Origin: an uncultured Roseobacter sp.
Lineage (GTDB): Bacteria; Pseudomonadota; Alphaproteobacteria; Rhodobacterales; Rhodobacteraceae
Direction: 5' to 3'
DNA length: 64,000 nt
Assembly (NCBI RefSeq): GCF_947495275.1
Contig: NZ_CANLYL010000001.1
Location: forward strand, 636,115 to 700,114
Below, in pieces: positions 1 to 8,244 of the stretch. A model generated the notes under the pieces. It saw only the letters and a program-made list of their open reading frames with translations. It searched no databases and was not told where the DNA came from. Every line of letters begins with the position of its first letter. Positions within the stretch are counted from its first letter, which is position 1. Both the position numbers and the translations under genes were made by a program.

Positions 1-2311
1 CGACCTGCGCGTATTGCTCGGTCACATTGGCCACATAGACCTGCCAATCCCACCATTCGGTCTGCAGCCATTCTTCCATATGGCCGTGAATGCGCTCAGC
101 CCCACCGGTGGTGGTGTGGCAGAGGAAGGTGTCCTCGTCGATGCGCGCCACGACGCCATCGTCGATGAGAAATCCGTTCTCCGAACACATCAGCCCGTAG
201 CGGCATTTGCCGGGTTTCAGCGTGCTCATCATGTTGGTGTAGAGCATGTCGAGGAACTTGCCCGCATCTGGCCCCTTGACGATCAGCTTGCCCAGGGTCG
301 AAGCATCCAGAAGGCCAAGGTTTTCGCGCGCGTTCTTGGTTTCGCGCATCACCGCGTCGTTCACGCTCTCGCCCGCGCGCTGATAACAGTAAGGTCTGCG
401 CCAATGGCCGACCGGTTCCCAATGCGCCCCGTTGGCGTCGTGCCAATCGTGCATCGGCGTGCGCCGCAACGGCTGGAACACCTCGCCGCGCGCTTCACCC
501 GCAATCGCCCCCATGGAAATGGGCGTGTAAGGCGGGCGAAAGGTGGTCGTACCGACTTGCGGGATCGTGGTATTCAGCGATCCTGCCAGTGTCGCCAGCC
601 CGTTAATATTGCTCAGCTTGCCCTGATCCGTCGCCATCCCGAGGGTTGTGTAGCGTTTGGCATGCTCGACACTTTCAAAACCTTCCTGTGCTGCCAGTTG
701 AACGTCAGAGACCTTGACATCGTTCTGATAGTCCAGCCAGGCTTTGCTGCGCAGCTCGATCCCGGCCCCTTGCGGCATCAGCCAGACAGGCGACATAGGC
801 GCATCTTCCAGGCTTTCGGCCACCGGGCAGGCGGTTTGTTTGACCTTGTATCCTGCCGCTGATGCTGCAAGCTTGCCCGCCTGATCACCATCCCCCAATG
901 CATCGCCCAGCAGCAGGCTGCCGTTGGCAGCACCAGCGGCGGTCACAAAGGGCTGACCGTCCGCGCCGGTCGGCGCTTTGTCCACATCCGGACGGAAATG
1001 TGCCTGCGCCACGTCCCAGACCAATTTGCCACCACAATGCGACCAAAGGTGCACCACCGGGGACCAGCCACCCGACATGGCCACGGCGTCACAGGCAATC
1101 TCTTCCAGAACCGCCCCTGCACCCGCCTGGCTGCAAATGGCGACACCGGTCACGCGCTTGGAACCTTTCACCGACGCAATCGCATGGCCCATCATCACCC
1201 GAATACCCAAGGCCTTGGCCTGTTCCATGACCGGGCTGTCCACGGCCTGCACACGTGCATCAATGATGACCGGCACGCTCAAACCGGCATCTTTAAGGGA
1301 AAATGCCGTCAAATAGGCATCATCGTTGTTGGTGACCACAACCGTACGATCGCCCGCAGAGACCCCGTAATTCACTACGTAATCGCGCACAGCAGAGGCC
1401 AGCAGAACCCCCGGGATGTCATTTCCCGCAAACGACAGAGGCCGTTCGATGGCGCCGGTGGCCGTCACGATATGGCTCGCGCGAATGCGCCATAACCGTT
1501 GGCGTGGCCCCGGTTTTTCGGGGCAATGATCGCGCAGCTGCTCGTATCCCAACACGTAACCGTGGTCATAAACCCCCGCGCCCATCAGGCGATTGCGCAT
1601 CGTCACATTGGGCATGGACTGCAGCTCGGCGACGGTTTGCTCCACAAAGTTCTCCACAGGCGCGCCATCAATTGAGCCGCCATCGACCGGTGCCCGCCCG
1701 CCCCAATGGGCGGATTGCTCGACCAAAAGCACCTTGGCCCCTGTCTGAGCGGCCGCCTTTGCGGCCTGCAACCCTGCGACACCACCGCCGATCACCATCA
1801 CATCGCAAAAGAAATGATAATGTTCGTAGGTATCGACATCGCGCGCCTTCGGTGCCCGCCCCAGACCCGCGGAATGGCGGATGATCGGCTCATAGACATG
1901 TTTCCACAGGGGCCGTGGGTGGATGAACATCTTGTAATAAAAACCGGCGGGCAGAAAGCGGCTGAGACGGCTGTTGATTGCACCGACGTCGAATTCGAGG
2001 CTTGGCCAGTGGTTCTGGCTCTGGGCACTCAGCCCCTCGAACAACTCAGTGGTCGTGACGCGCTGGTTCGGCTCGAATTTCCCTTCCGCACCAAGGTTGA
2101 CCAGACCATTGGGCTCCTCGGCACCGGATGCCACCACGCCACGCGGGCGGTGGTACTTGAAAGACCGGCCGACCAGCATCTGGTCATTGGCTAACAGGGC
2201 CGAGGCCAGCGTATCCCCTTCGCAACCGCGCAATTGCTTGCCATTGAAGGTGAAATTCATCGCCTTTTGCCGGTTCAGCAGACGGCCACCTTTTACCAGA
2301 CGCGTGCTCAT
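1..2311 (-). CDS. soxA: Sarcosine oxidase alpha subunit, partial (3' end outside window)
   Basis: Large subunit of heterotetrameric sarcosine oxidase, which oxidatively demethylates sarcosine to glycine and passes the methyl carbon to tetrahydrofolate. About 770 of the family's roughly 1000 residues lie here and the frame stays open to base 1. The N terminus carries the family start (FNGKQLRGCEGDTLASALLA), followed by a dinucleotide-binding loop VIGGGVAGLQAA near residue 170 and the beginning of the C-terminal GcvT-like folate domain (SVNDAVMRETKNARENLGLL). The ATG at 2311 is preceded by GTGAGGATCC, a good ribosome binding site. soxD lies 79 bases upstream and soxB further up on the same strand, the usual sox order. 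soxG would be expected beyond the left edge. This is not the sulfur-oxidation soxA. Confidence 0.95.
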   Translation of the reverse strand, partial: MSTRLVKGGRLLNRQKAMNFTFNGKQLRGCEGDTLASALLANDQMLVGRSFKYHRPRGVVASGAEEPNGLVNLGAEGKFEPNQRVTTTELFEGLSAQSQNHWPSLEFDVGAINSRLSRFLPAGFYYKMFIHPRPLWKHVYEPIIRHSAGLGRAPKARDVDTYEHYHFFCDVMVIGGGVAGLQAAKAAAQTGAKVLLVEQSAHWGGRAPVDGGSIDGAPVENFVEQTVAELQSMPNVTMRNRLMGAGVYDHGYVLGYEQLRDHCPEKPGPRQRLWRIRASHIVTATGAIERPLSFAGNDIPGVLLASAVRDYVVNYGVSAGDRTVVVTNNDDAYLTAFSLKDAGLSVPVIIDARVQAVDSPVMEQAKALGIRVMMGHAIASVKGSKRVTGVAICSQAGAGAVLEEIACDAVAMSGGWSPVVHLWSHCGGKLVWDVAQAHFRPDVDKAPTGADGQPFVTAAGAANGSLLLGDALGDGDQAGKLAASAAGYKVKQTACPVAESLEDAPMSPVWLMPQGAGIELRSKAWLDYQNDVKVSDVQLAAQEGFESVEHAKRYTTLGMATDQGKLSNINGLATLAGSLNTTIPQVGTTTFRPPYTPISMGAIAGEARGEVFQPLRRTPMHDWHDANGAHWEPVGHWRRPYCYQRAGESVNDAVMRETKNARENLGLLDASTLGKLIVKGPDAGKFLDMLYTNMMSTLKPGKCRYGLMCSENGFLIDDGVVARIDEDTFLCHTTTGGAERIHGHMEEWLQTEWWDWQVYVANVTEQYAQV

Positions 2312-2390
2312 TTCAGGATCCTCACGGAACGCCGGGGCATCATGGCCGCCGGGCAGGAAAAATTCTTGTCAACGAAAGTGGCGTGCTGCG

Positions 2391-2720
2391 TCACTTGAAA
2401 AGCCTCCACGACCAGCCCGGGCGCTCGCCACTGATTTTCTCACAGATATCCTTGGGGGGTTCATAGGTTTGGGCCGCGTAGGTGCCGAAAACCTGCAACG
2501 TGGTCGTGCAACGGGCCGCGTGGAACCATTTGCCGCAGCCATAGGCATGACGCCAGCGTTCGAAATGAACCCCACGAGGGTTTTCGCGCATGAAGAGATA
2601 ACCTTCAAAGTCATCGTCAGTGGCACCGGGGCCAAATCTCTTCAGATGCGCTTCACCACCTCCGTGGAATTCGGTTTCTTCGGCAGTCACACCGCAGACA
2701 GGACAGGTAAGGCTCAGCAT
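2391..2720 (-). CDS. soxD: Sarcosine oxidase delta subunit
   Basis: Small zinc-binding subunit of heterotetrameric sarcosine oxidase, 109 residues, the normal size. It starts MLSLTCPVCG and shows the family features: a CPVCG zinc-ligand pair, EFHGGGEAHLKR, the stretch around FMRENPRG, and the C-terminal HAYGCGKWFHAARCTTT with more cysteine and histidine ligands. I chose the ATG at 2720 rather than one ten codons upstream because homologues start at the MLSLxCP motif and a GGAG sits just before it. It lies between a small membrane-protein gene and soxA on the same strand. A strong terminator-like hairpin (2756-2785) lies just upstream, so expression may be separated or attenuated relative to soxB. 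Confidence 0.93.
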   Translation of the reverse strand: MLSLTCPVCGVTAEETEFHGGGEAHLKRFGPGATDDDFEGYLFMRENPRGVHFERWRHAYGCGKWFHAARCTTTLQVFGTYAAQTYEPPKDICEKISGERPGWSWRLFK

Positions 2721-2755
2721 GGCAAGGCTCCGGCAATCGGGGCACGGCACGCCAA

Positions 2756-2785
2756 AAGGGCGGACGTCAAAAGACGCCCGCCCTT
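2756..2785 (-). terminator. Intrinsic terminator or attenuator between the small membrane protein gene and soxD
   Basis: Thirteen-base arms (2756-2768 and 2773-2785) pair fully apart from one G-U pair in the leftward transcript, with a UUUU loop and a short U run at the 3' side. It sits after the stop of the small membrane protein gene (2811) and 35 bases before the soxD start, inside what would otherwise be a soxB-soxD-soxA operon. Confidence 0.6.
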
Positions 2786-2810
2786 GGCGGTCCGCACAAT
2801 GAAGTGGGAG

Positions 2811-3014
2811 TTATTCGACGACAGCCGGCGCTGTTTCAGCGGGGGCTGTAGGTGCGGACTCGATGGCTGCGGGATCACCGGCAGCATCGGGGTCAGTGGG
2901 GACGGTGCCAGTGCCAAGCACTGCCAGCAGGAAGACAAATGCGCCGATAACCACCAGCGCGATGAAGATGCCTTTACCACTGACGCCGTCGTTGTGGGTC
3001 GTATAGTCAGCCAT
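2811..3014 (-). CDS. Small single-pass membrane protein in the sox cluster
   Basis: A 67-residue protein of unknown function. A short polar N terminus is followed by one hydrophobic helix (about residues 15-35, GIFIALVVIGAFVFLLAVLG) and then a soluble tail rich in Ala, Pro, Asp and Glu. It lies between soxB and soxD on their strand, with GGAG upstream of its ATG. The tail composition suggests a disordered periplasmic or cytoplasmic extension. I do not recognise a named family. It may simply be an anchored accessory protein carried with the sarcosine oxidase genes. Confidence 0.7.
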   Translation of the reverse strand: MADYTTHNDGVSGKGIFIALVVIGAFVFLLAVLGTGTVPTDPDAAGDPAAIESAPTAPAETAPAVVE

Positions 3015-3256
3015 GGTTCTGTCTCCTTGTTACGGGAGGCCAGTGTGTACGGCAGGGACCGGGTCGCAATATCAGCGGAAAACCCCGGTGAATTTCGGCG
3101 CGCGCAAGCCGGTTGGCCCTGTTTTGGACGGCCAGATTGTGCCGAAAGGCCACCGGAAATTGCCGGGTCGAGCCCGCGCAAGCGTGCATCTTCCGTATCG
3201 CCAAAGGCACTTATGCGCGTTAACATCCTCAGACCCGAGAGAATAAAGGACCCGAT

Positions 3257-3445
3257 ATGAGCGACACGATGATCGCGGTGCTGGGCTTTGGCGCCATTGG
3301 CGCGGTGGCACTTTTGATGCTGATCAGGGAAAGACGTGCCATGGCCGCCCGTAAAGCCGCGCGCGGCGGGCGCGAAGTCGATGTCAGCCAGTTGATCGCC
3401 TTTGGCAGTGCCGCCGGTGAAGGCAAAAAATCCATCGAAGACTGA
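3257..3445 (+). CDS. Small membrane-anchored hypothetical protein
   Basis: A 62-residue protein with an N-terminal hydrophobic helix (residues 5-22) followed by a basic segment (RERRAMAARKAARGGR) and a short hydrophilic tail. It would insert with the tail in the cytoplasm by the positive-inside rule. The ATG is preceded by AAAGGA at good spacing. It is encoded against the sox genes: its stop lies two bases from the soxB stop, so the two genes converge. Function unknown. The signal peptide-like start without a cleavage motif favours a membrane anchor. Confidence 0.6.
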   Translation: MSDTMIAVLGFGAIGAVALLMLIRERRAMAARKAARGGREVDVSQLIAFGSAAGEGKKSIED

Positions 3446-3447
3446 CA

Positions 3448-4692
3448 TCAGTGCGCCACCCCGGCGGCCACGCTTTCGTCGATGAACCGCCCCTCGCGGA
3501 AACGCTCCATGCCAAAGGCATCCGTCAGCGGCCCGTGACCCTTGGCGATCAGCTCCGCCATGGCCCAGCCGGACCCTGGCGTCGCCTTGAACCCGCCGGT
3601 GCCCCAGCCGCAGTTGATGAAGACATTCTCGACCGGTGTTTTTGACAGGATCGGCGAGCGGTCCCCGGTGATGTCCACGATCCCGCCCCATTGGCGCAGC
3701 ATTTTCAGGCGGCTGACCATCGGGAAGGTCTCGACCAGCGCCCGCACCGTTTCCTCGATATGGTGGAACGATCCGCGCTGGGTGTAATTGTTGTACCCAT
3801 CGGTGCCACCACCAATCACCATCTCGCCCTTATCGGACTGGCTCATGTAGCCGTGCACGGTGTTGGCCATAACGACAACATCCATGCAGGGTTTGATTGG
3901 TTCGGAAACCAGCGCCTGCAAGGCCACACTTTCAATCGGCAGCCGGAAGCCCGCCAGCCCCGCCACATGGCCGGAATTGCCCGCAACCACAATGCCCAGC
4001 TTGTCGCAATCAATCGACCCCTTGCTGGTATCAACGCCGACCACTTTGCCGCCTTCGCGGCGCACGCCCGTGACCTCGCATTGCTGGATCACATCCATGC
4101 CCATGTCCGAACACGCCCGCGCATAGCCCCAGGCCACCGCATCATGCCGCGCCGTGCCGCCGCGCGCCTGCCAGAGCCCGCCCAGCACCGGGTAGCGTGG
4201 CCCGTCGATGTTGATGATCGGCACCAGTTCCTTGACCCGCGTCGGATTGATGAATTCGGTTTTCACCCCTTGCAGCGCATTGGCATGGGCGGTGCGCTGA
4301 TAGCCGCGCACCTCGTGATGGGTCTGCGCCAGCATAATCACGCCACGCGGGCTGAACATCACGTTGTAATTGAGATCCTGGCTCATGGTCTCATAAAGCG
4401 ACCGCGATTTTTCATAAAGCGCCGCAGACGGATCCTGCAAATAGTTCGAGCGGATGATGGTGGTGTTGCGCCCGGTGTTGCCGCCGCCCAACCAGCCCTT
4501 TTCCAGAATGGCCACGTTTTTGATGCCGAACCGCTTGCCCAGGTAATAGGCCGTCGCCAGACCATGGCCGCCCGCGCCAATGATGATCACATCGTATTTC
4601 TTTTTTGGCTCAGCCTTGCGCCATGCCCGTTCCCAGCCCGTGTGATAGCGCGCAGCTTCCCGTGCGACCGCAAAAACCGAATAGCGTTTCAT
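3448..4692 (-). CDS. soxB: Sarcosine oxidase beta subunit
   Basis: Flavoprotein subunit of heterotetrameric sarcosine oxidase; it carries FAD and covalent FMN and performs the sarcosine dehydrogenation. It has 414 residues, full length for the family. The start at MKRYSVFAVAREA matches the conserved N terminus, so I preferred it to a frame extension further upstream. The FAD-binding fingerprint YDVIIIGAGGHGLATAYYLG lies near residue 34, and GGGNTGRNTTIIRSNYL follows about 45 residues later, as in characterised beta subunits. It is the first gene of the leftward sox cluster. About 220 bases separate it from divergent ccmI, and both promoters probably lie there. Confidence 0.95.
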   Translation of the reverse strand: MKRYSVFAVAREAARYHTGWERAWRKAEPKKKYDVIIIGAGGHGLATAYYLGKRFGIKNVAILEKGWLGGGNTGRNTTIIRSNYLQDPSAALYEKSRSLYETMSQDLNYNVMFSPRGVIMLAQTHHEVRGYQRTAHANALQGVKTEFINPTRVKELVPIINIDGPRYPVLGGLWQARGGTARHDAVAWGYARACSDMGMDVIQQCEVTGVRREGGKVVGVDTSKGSIDCDKLGIVVAGNSGHVAGLAGFRLPIESVALQALVSEPIKPCMDVVVMANTVHGYMSQSDKGEMVIGGGTDGYNNYTQRGSFHHIEETVRALVETFPMVSRLKMLRQWGGIVDITGDRSPILSKTPVENVFINCGWGTGGFKATPGSGWAMAELIAKGHGPLTDAFGMERFREGRFIDESVAAGVAH

Positions 4693-4913
4693 GGCAAGAC
4701 CACCCCAAGACAAAGAATGCGGATTCGGCCCGACATTCAGAATGACACCGTTCTGCTGCACTGGCCGAAAAAGAGGATACTGCGCGCGCCGCTTTCTAAC
4801 AAGTTTGCGACACCTTTCACTATTGCAACAGCGGCCACGCGAAGGCGTGATCATTTGTCTCTTTTGCACCGGCGCAATGGTGGCTACATCTGACGTCGAA
4901 GGAGCCGTTACGC

Positions 4914-6143
4914 ATGACACTATTCTGGATCATAGCCGGGGGGCTGGCGCTGATGGTATCGGTGGTACTGGCCGCGGGCCTGCGCGCTCCGCGCAAAGGA
5001 CTGGTTGAACCGGCCGCTGCCTATGATCTGCGTGTCTATCGCGATCAACTGCGCGAAGTGGACAAGGACCTTGCGCGGGGTGTTGTCAGTGCGGCGGATG
5101 CCGAACGGGTGCGTGCCGAAGTTTCGCGCCGTATCTTATCGGCTGATGCCGCCCTGCAAGCGGAAAACCTGTCAACGGATGCCAGCAAGGGCGCGCCAGC
5201 GCTTGTCGCGGGTGTTCTGGCCCTGATCTTGATCGGTGGCAGCGTGGCGCTCTATACGCAGCTCGGCGCACCGGGTTATGGCGATCTGGGTCTCCAGAGC
5301 CGGATTGCCCTGGCCGAAGGCGCGCGTGAAAACCGCCCCAGTCAGGAGGCGGCAGAAGCCAGCCTGCCCGCCGGGGCCACGCCACAGGCAAGCCCGGATT
5401 ACGTGGCGCTTGTCGAGAAGCTCAGGGAAACCGTTGCCGAGCGTCCGGATGATCTGCAAGGCCATATTCTGCTGGCCCAGAACGAAGCCAACCTGGGCAA
5501 TTTCCCGCAAGCGGCTCGCGCACAGGCCCACGTCCTGCGCATCAAGGGCGATGAGAGCACCGCAAATGATTTCGTGGATTATGCGGACATGCTGGTGCTG
5601 GCGGCAGGTGGTTATGTCTCTCCGAGAGCCGAAGAGGCCCTGCGCGCGGCCCTGACGCTCGATGCAACCAACGGCACCGCACGCTATTATCTGGGGCTGA
5701 TGATGGCCCAGACCGGGCGGCCCGACACGGCGTTTCGGCTCTGGGACGCGCTTTTGCGCGAAGGCCCGGAAGAGGCCCCCTGGATTGCCCCGATCCTGTC
5801 GCAGATCGAAGACATGGCGTTCCGCGCAGGCGTAACCTATCAGCTGCCGCAGATCGGCACCGGGCGCGGCCCCACAGCCGCCGATATCGAAGCCGCGCAG
5901 GACATGAGCCCCGCAGAGCGCATGGAGATGATCCAGAGCATGGTCGCGGGTCTCTCCGAGCGGTTGGCAACCGAAGGTGGCACGGTTCAGGACTGGGCGC
6001 AGCTCATCAGCGCATTGGGCGTCCTTGAACGATATGATCAGGCGCGCGCAATCTATGAAAACGCCATTGAGGTTTTTGCCGATGACACCCGCGCTCTTGA
6101 TTTGTTGTTGCGCGCGGGCCAGCGCGCTCAGGTTGTCGAATGA
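4914..6143 (+). CDS. ccmI: c-type cytochrome biogenesis protein CcmI
   Basis: Membrane chaperone that holds apocytochrome c for heme attachment by the CcmFH complex. It has 409 residues: a first membrane helix (residues 3-22), a cytoplasmic leucine-zipper-like loop (YDLRVYRDQLREVDKDL, typical of CcmI), a second helix at about residues 92-112, and a C-terminal periplasmic TPR region with helical repeats around LQGHILLAQNEANLGNF. GAAGGAG precedes the ATG. It overlaps ruvX by four bases (ATGA), so they are co-transcribed and translationally coupled. The other ccm genes are not in this window. Confidence 0.93.
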   Translation: MTLFWIIAGGLALMVSVVLAAGLRAPRKGLVEPAAAYDLRVYRDQLREVDKDLARGVVSAADAERVRAEVSRRILSADAALQAENLSTDASKGAPALVAGVLALILIGGSVALYTQLGAPGYGDLGLQSRIALAEGARENRPSQEAAEASLPAGATPQASPDYVALVEKLRETVAERPDDLQGHILLAQNEANLGNFPQAARAQAHVLRIKGDESTANDFVDYADMLVLAAGGYVSPRAEEALRAALTLDATNGTARYYLGLMMAQTGRPDTAFRLWDALLREGPEEAPWIAPILSQIEDMAFRAGVTYQLPQIGTGRGPTAADIEAAQDMSPAERMEMIQSMVAGLSERLATEGGTVQDWAQLISALGVLERYDQARAIYENAIEVFADDTRALDLLLRAGQRAQVVE

Positions 6144-6628
6144 TCTTTGAAGATGTCGCGGAATTTGCGGCCAGCCTGCCACCCAAGCAGAGCATCGCGG
6201 GGCTCGATCTGGGCACGGTGACCATCGGGGTTGCAGTCTCAGACACCTTCCTGTCGGTCGCCACCCCGCTGGAAACGATCAAAAGGCGCAAATTCACGCT
6301 GGATGCGGCCCAGCTGGCAAAAATCATCGCAGACCGCCGCATTGGCGGGATCGTGCTAGGCTTGCCACGCAACATGGATGGCTCCGAAGGACCACGCTGC
6401 CAGTCCACGCGCGCCTTTGCGCGCAACCTCGCGCGCGCAGACGGGATCGGCGTGCCAATCACCTTCTGGGATGAACGCCTGTCAACCGTCGCCGCAGAAC
6501 GCGCGCTTCTGGAGGCGGATACGTCGCGAAAACGTCGCGCCGAGGTTATTGATCACGTGGCCGCCGGGTATATCTTGCAGGGAACCCTGGACCGTATCCG
6601 TGTGATCCGGGCGGGTATGGAAGGGTAG
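6140..6628 (+). CDS. ruvX: Putative pre-16S rRNA nuclease / Holliday junction resolvase-like RuvX (YqgF)
   Basis: RNase H-fold nuclease of the YqgF family, implicated in 16S rRNA 5' maturation. It has 162 residues. The acidic catalytic set is visible: Asp in GLDLGTVTIGVAVSD, Glu in WDERLSTVAAERAL, and Asp in VIDHVAAGYILQG. The conserved GLPRNMDGSEG loop is also present. It starts inside the end of ccmI with a four-base overlap and is followed three bases later by a DUF1289 gene, forming a tight three-gene unit. Confidence 0.93.
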   Translation: MIFEDVAEFAASLPPKQSIAGLDLGTVTIGVAVSDTFLSVATPLETIKRRKFTLDAAQLAKIIADRRIGGIVLGLPRNMDGSEGPRCQSTRAFARNLARADGIGVPITFWDERLSTVAAERALLEADTSRKRRAEVIDHVAAGYILQGTLDRIRVIRAGMEG

Positions 6629-6631
6629 CAC

Positions 6632-6862
6632 ATGACAGATGACATCTGGCGCCGCGAGGAGGTCGAAAGCCCCTGCATCAAGATCTGTGTGGTGCACCCG
6701 GAGGCCCGCATCTGCACCGGCTGTCTGCGATCCATCGACGAGATCACCCAGTGGTCACGCATGACGCCCGAAGCACGCCGCGCGGTCATGGATGAATTGC
6801 CGACCCGCACCGGCCTGATCACCAAGCGCCGGGGCGGACGCGCGGCGCGGCTGGCCCGCTAG
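6632..6862 (+). CDS. DUF1289 family protein
   Basis: A 76-residue protein of the DUF1289 family, usually annotated as a predicted Fe-S protein. The family cysteine pattern is complete: SPCIKICVVHP, then ICTGCLRSIDEI, giving four cysteines likely to bind iron-sulfur or zinc, followed by the typical W-S-R-M-T-P-E-A-R helix. The basic C-terminal tail (KRRGGRAARLAR) extends beyond the core domain. It is the last gene of the ccmI-ruvX unit and converges with the DUF3095 gene. Confidence 0.9.
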   Translation: MTDDIWRREEVESPCIKICVVHPEARICTGCLRSIDEITQWSRMTPEARRAVMDELPTRTGLITKRRGGRAARLAR

Positions 6863-6872
6863 AGGCACCCGC

Positions 6873-8024
6873 TCATGCCCGCTTGCGTGCCTTGATCATG
6901 GTCGCCGCCTGTGTGTACCCGCCCGAGGCACCATCGATGAAGTGGATGTGGTCATCGGTCAGAACCGAGGGCACGATGCAGGTCATCATCGCCTGATCCT
7001 GCTCGAAAACACCATAGTCCACCACCCCGTCCGCCTGCGCTTTGTCCAGCAAGGCCTTGATTTTCCTCAAGGTATCCGGGTCGCAATCCAGCGTCATCTT
7101 CAGCCCGTCATCATATTTGCGAAAGTCCGAATTGCGCGAAACAGTGCGCGCATAGTGGTGACCGTTGAAGCCGCCCACGGTCAGACCGCTGCGGATCAGC
7201 ACCCAGGCCAGCAGCGTTTCGAGCAGTATTTTCCGCCGCGTGGCGCTGAACGATCCGTCGCCTTTGGTCGCATGTGCCTCCAGCTTGACGCCGGGCGGCG
7301 GCCAGCGGTTGCCCGGCCCGTCTGCGGGCACCGGATGCCCACCCCGCGCCAACCCTTGCGTCAACGCGATGACCTGGCCCACCACTTGCGTGAACCTCGC
7401 GCCATCCACACCGCCCACGGGCTGCATCACCAGCGACAGGATCGTGCCATTCTGCGCCGTGGTCGGCGACCAACGGCAGGACAGGCCAGTCAGGTCAGGC
7501 ACGGTGCCCGCAGGCGCTGGATCGAACCCGTAATTCTTTGATTTCAAGGAGCTTTCCGCCCAGGATACGCCGCCCCCGTTGAACATAGCATAGTCCGCCG
7601 TCTCAGAAGCCTGATAGCGTGCCACCCTGATGCTGAGACCGGCGGCCAGAATGTCACGCACCGGCACCAGCCCGGCGCGCAACCCGATCTCGAACTCATC
7701 CGCAGCCCAGCGCTGCACCGCACGCAGAGCGTCTTCAGCCACGGCCCGCTGCTCGGACCAGATCGCAAAAGTCGCCCCGTCCCCGCCAAAAACAAAAGGA
7801 AAGGGCGCACCACCCGCCGCGTTGATCTGCGCCGAAATCACCGCTGCCCCGACCATGTTGACCGTCTTGTAGCGCCCGTTGGCCACCTCAACCGTGGAAT
7901 TGACCACGTCGGACACCCCCACCAGCCAATCCTCGGGAATGGCGGTGAAGCAGGCGGGATCGCACAGGCTGTCAAAACTCGCGGTGCGCGGAAGATCAGC
8001 GTAGAATCGCGTGCTTGTGCCCAT
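6873..8024 (-). CDS. DUF3095 family protein (adenylate cyclase-like)
   Basis: A 383-residue cytosolic protein of the DUF3095 family, annotated elsewhere as adenylyl cyclase-like without biochemical proof. Conserved blocks: TRFYADLPRTASFDSLCDP at the start, DWLVGVSDVVNSTVEVANG near residue 35, FVFGGDGATFAIW near residue 77, GGGVSWAES, and GPGNRWPPPGVKLEA in the middle. GDVxxST- and FGGDGA-type blocks resemble class III nucleotide cyclase signatures. The ATG at 8024 follows a GGGGGGAAAG leader; 13 upstream in-frame codons look unlike homologues. It converges with DUF1289 and lies downstream of the displaced metR fragment. Confidence 0.82.
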   Translation of the reverse strand: MGTSTRFYADLPRTASFDSLCDPACFTAIPEDWLVGVSDVVNSTVEVANGRYKTVNMVGAAVISAQINAAGGAPFPFVFGGDGATFAIWSEQRAVAEDALRAVQRWAADEFEIGLRAGLVPVRDILAAGLSIRVARYQASETADYAMFNGGGVSWAESSLKSKNYGFDPAPAGTVPDLTGLSCRWSPTTAQNGTILSLVMQPVGGVDGARFTQVVGQVIALTQGLARGGHPVPADGPGNRWPPPGVKLEAHATKGDGSFSATRRKILLETLLAWVLIRSGLTVGGFNGHHYARTVSRNSDFRKYDDGLKMTLDCDPDTLRKIKALLDKAQADGVVDYGVFEQDQAMMTCIVPSVLTDDHIHFIDGASGGYTQAATMIKARKRA

Positions 8025-8091
8025 GCTTTCCCCCCGCGTCTGGCCTCCGAAGCAGCCTAGCACAGCCTGCCGCCGCGATGAACTCCGCCCC

Positions 8092-8208
8092 TCAGTGCGC
8101 CTGCAAATTGCGCACTTCGGTCCCGGCCAGTTCCAGAAGCTGTTTCATAAAGAGCGTTTCCAGATCGTCCTGCCGGACTGCCGCATAAAGCCTGCGCGGG
8201 ATGCCTGC
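8092..8208 (-). pseudogene. Displaced duplicate of the metR 3' end
   Basis: A 38-codon frame, AGIPRRLYAAVRQDDL and onward to a TGA stop at 8092, aligns without gaps to the last 38 codons of the intact LysR gene at 9425-9541 in the same orientation. By hand alignment 95 of 117 bases (81 percent) and 30 of 38 residues match. A TAA stop lies immediately upstream and there is no start codon or DNA-binding part, so it is a remnant. The 364-residue gene at 8245-9339 lies between the two copies. The pattern resembles an attachment-site duplication at the 3' end of a gene. Confidence 0.85.
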
Positions 8209-8244
8209 TTAGGCCCGTTGGTCAGAAATCCGGGCACCGAAACG

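Noticed and set aside
14..862. Long open frame opposite soxA
   Set aside because: It is antisense to a well-supported gene. GC-rich codon bias leaves the opposite frame open; the translation is low complexity with many Arg, His and Pro and no family features.
1974..3260. 428-codon open frame opposite soxA, soxD and the small membrane gene
   Set aside because: It runs antisense through three better-supported genes and lacks a ribosome binding site or recognisable domain.
3691..4893. 400-codon open frame opposite soxB
   Set aside because: Antisense shadow of a highly conserved flavoprotein gene; composition is typical of a reverse frame.
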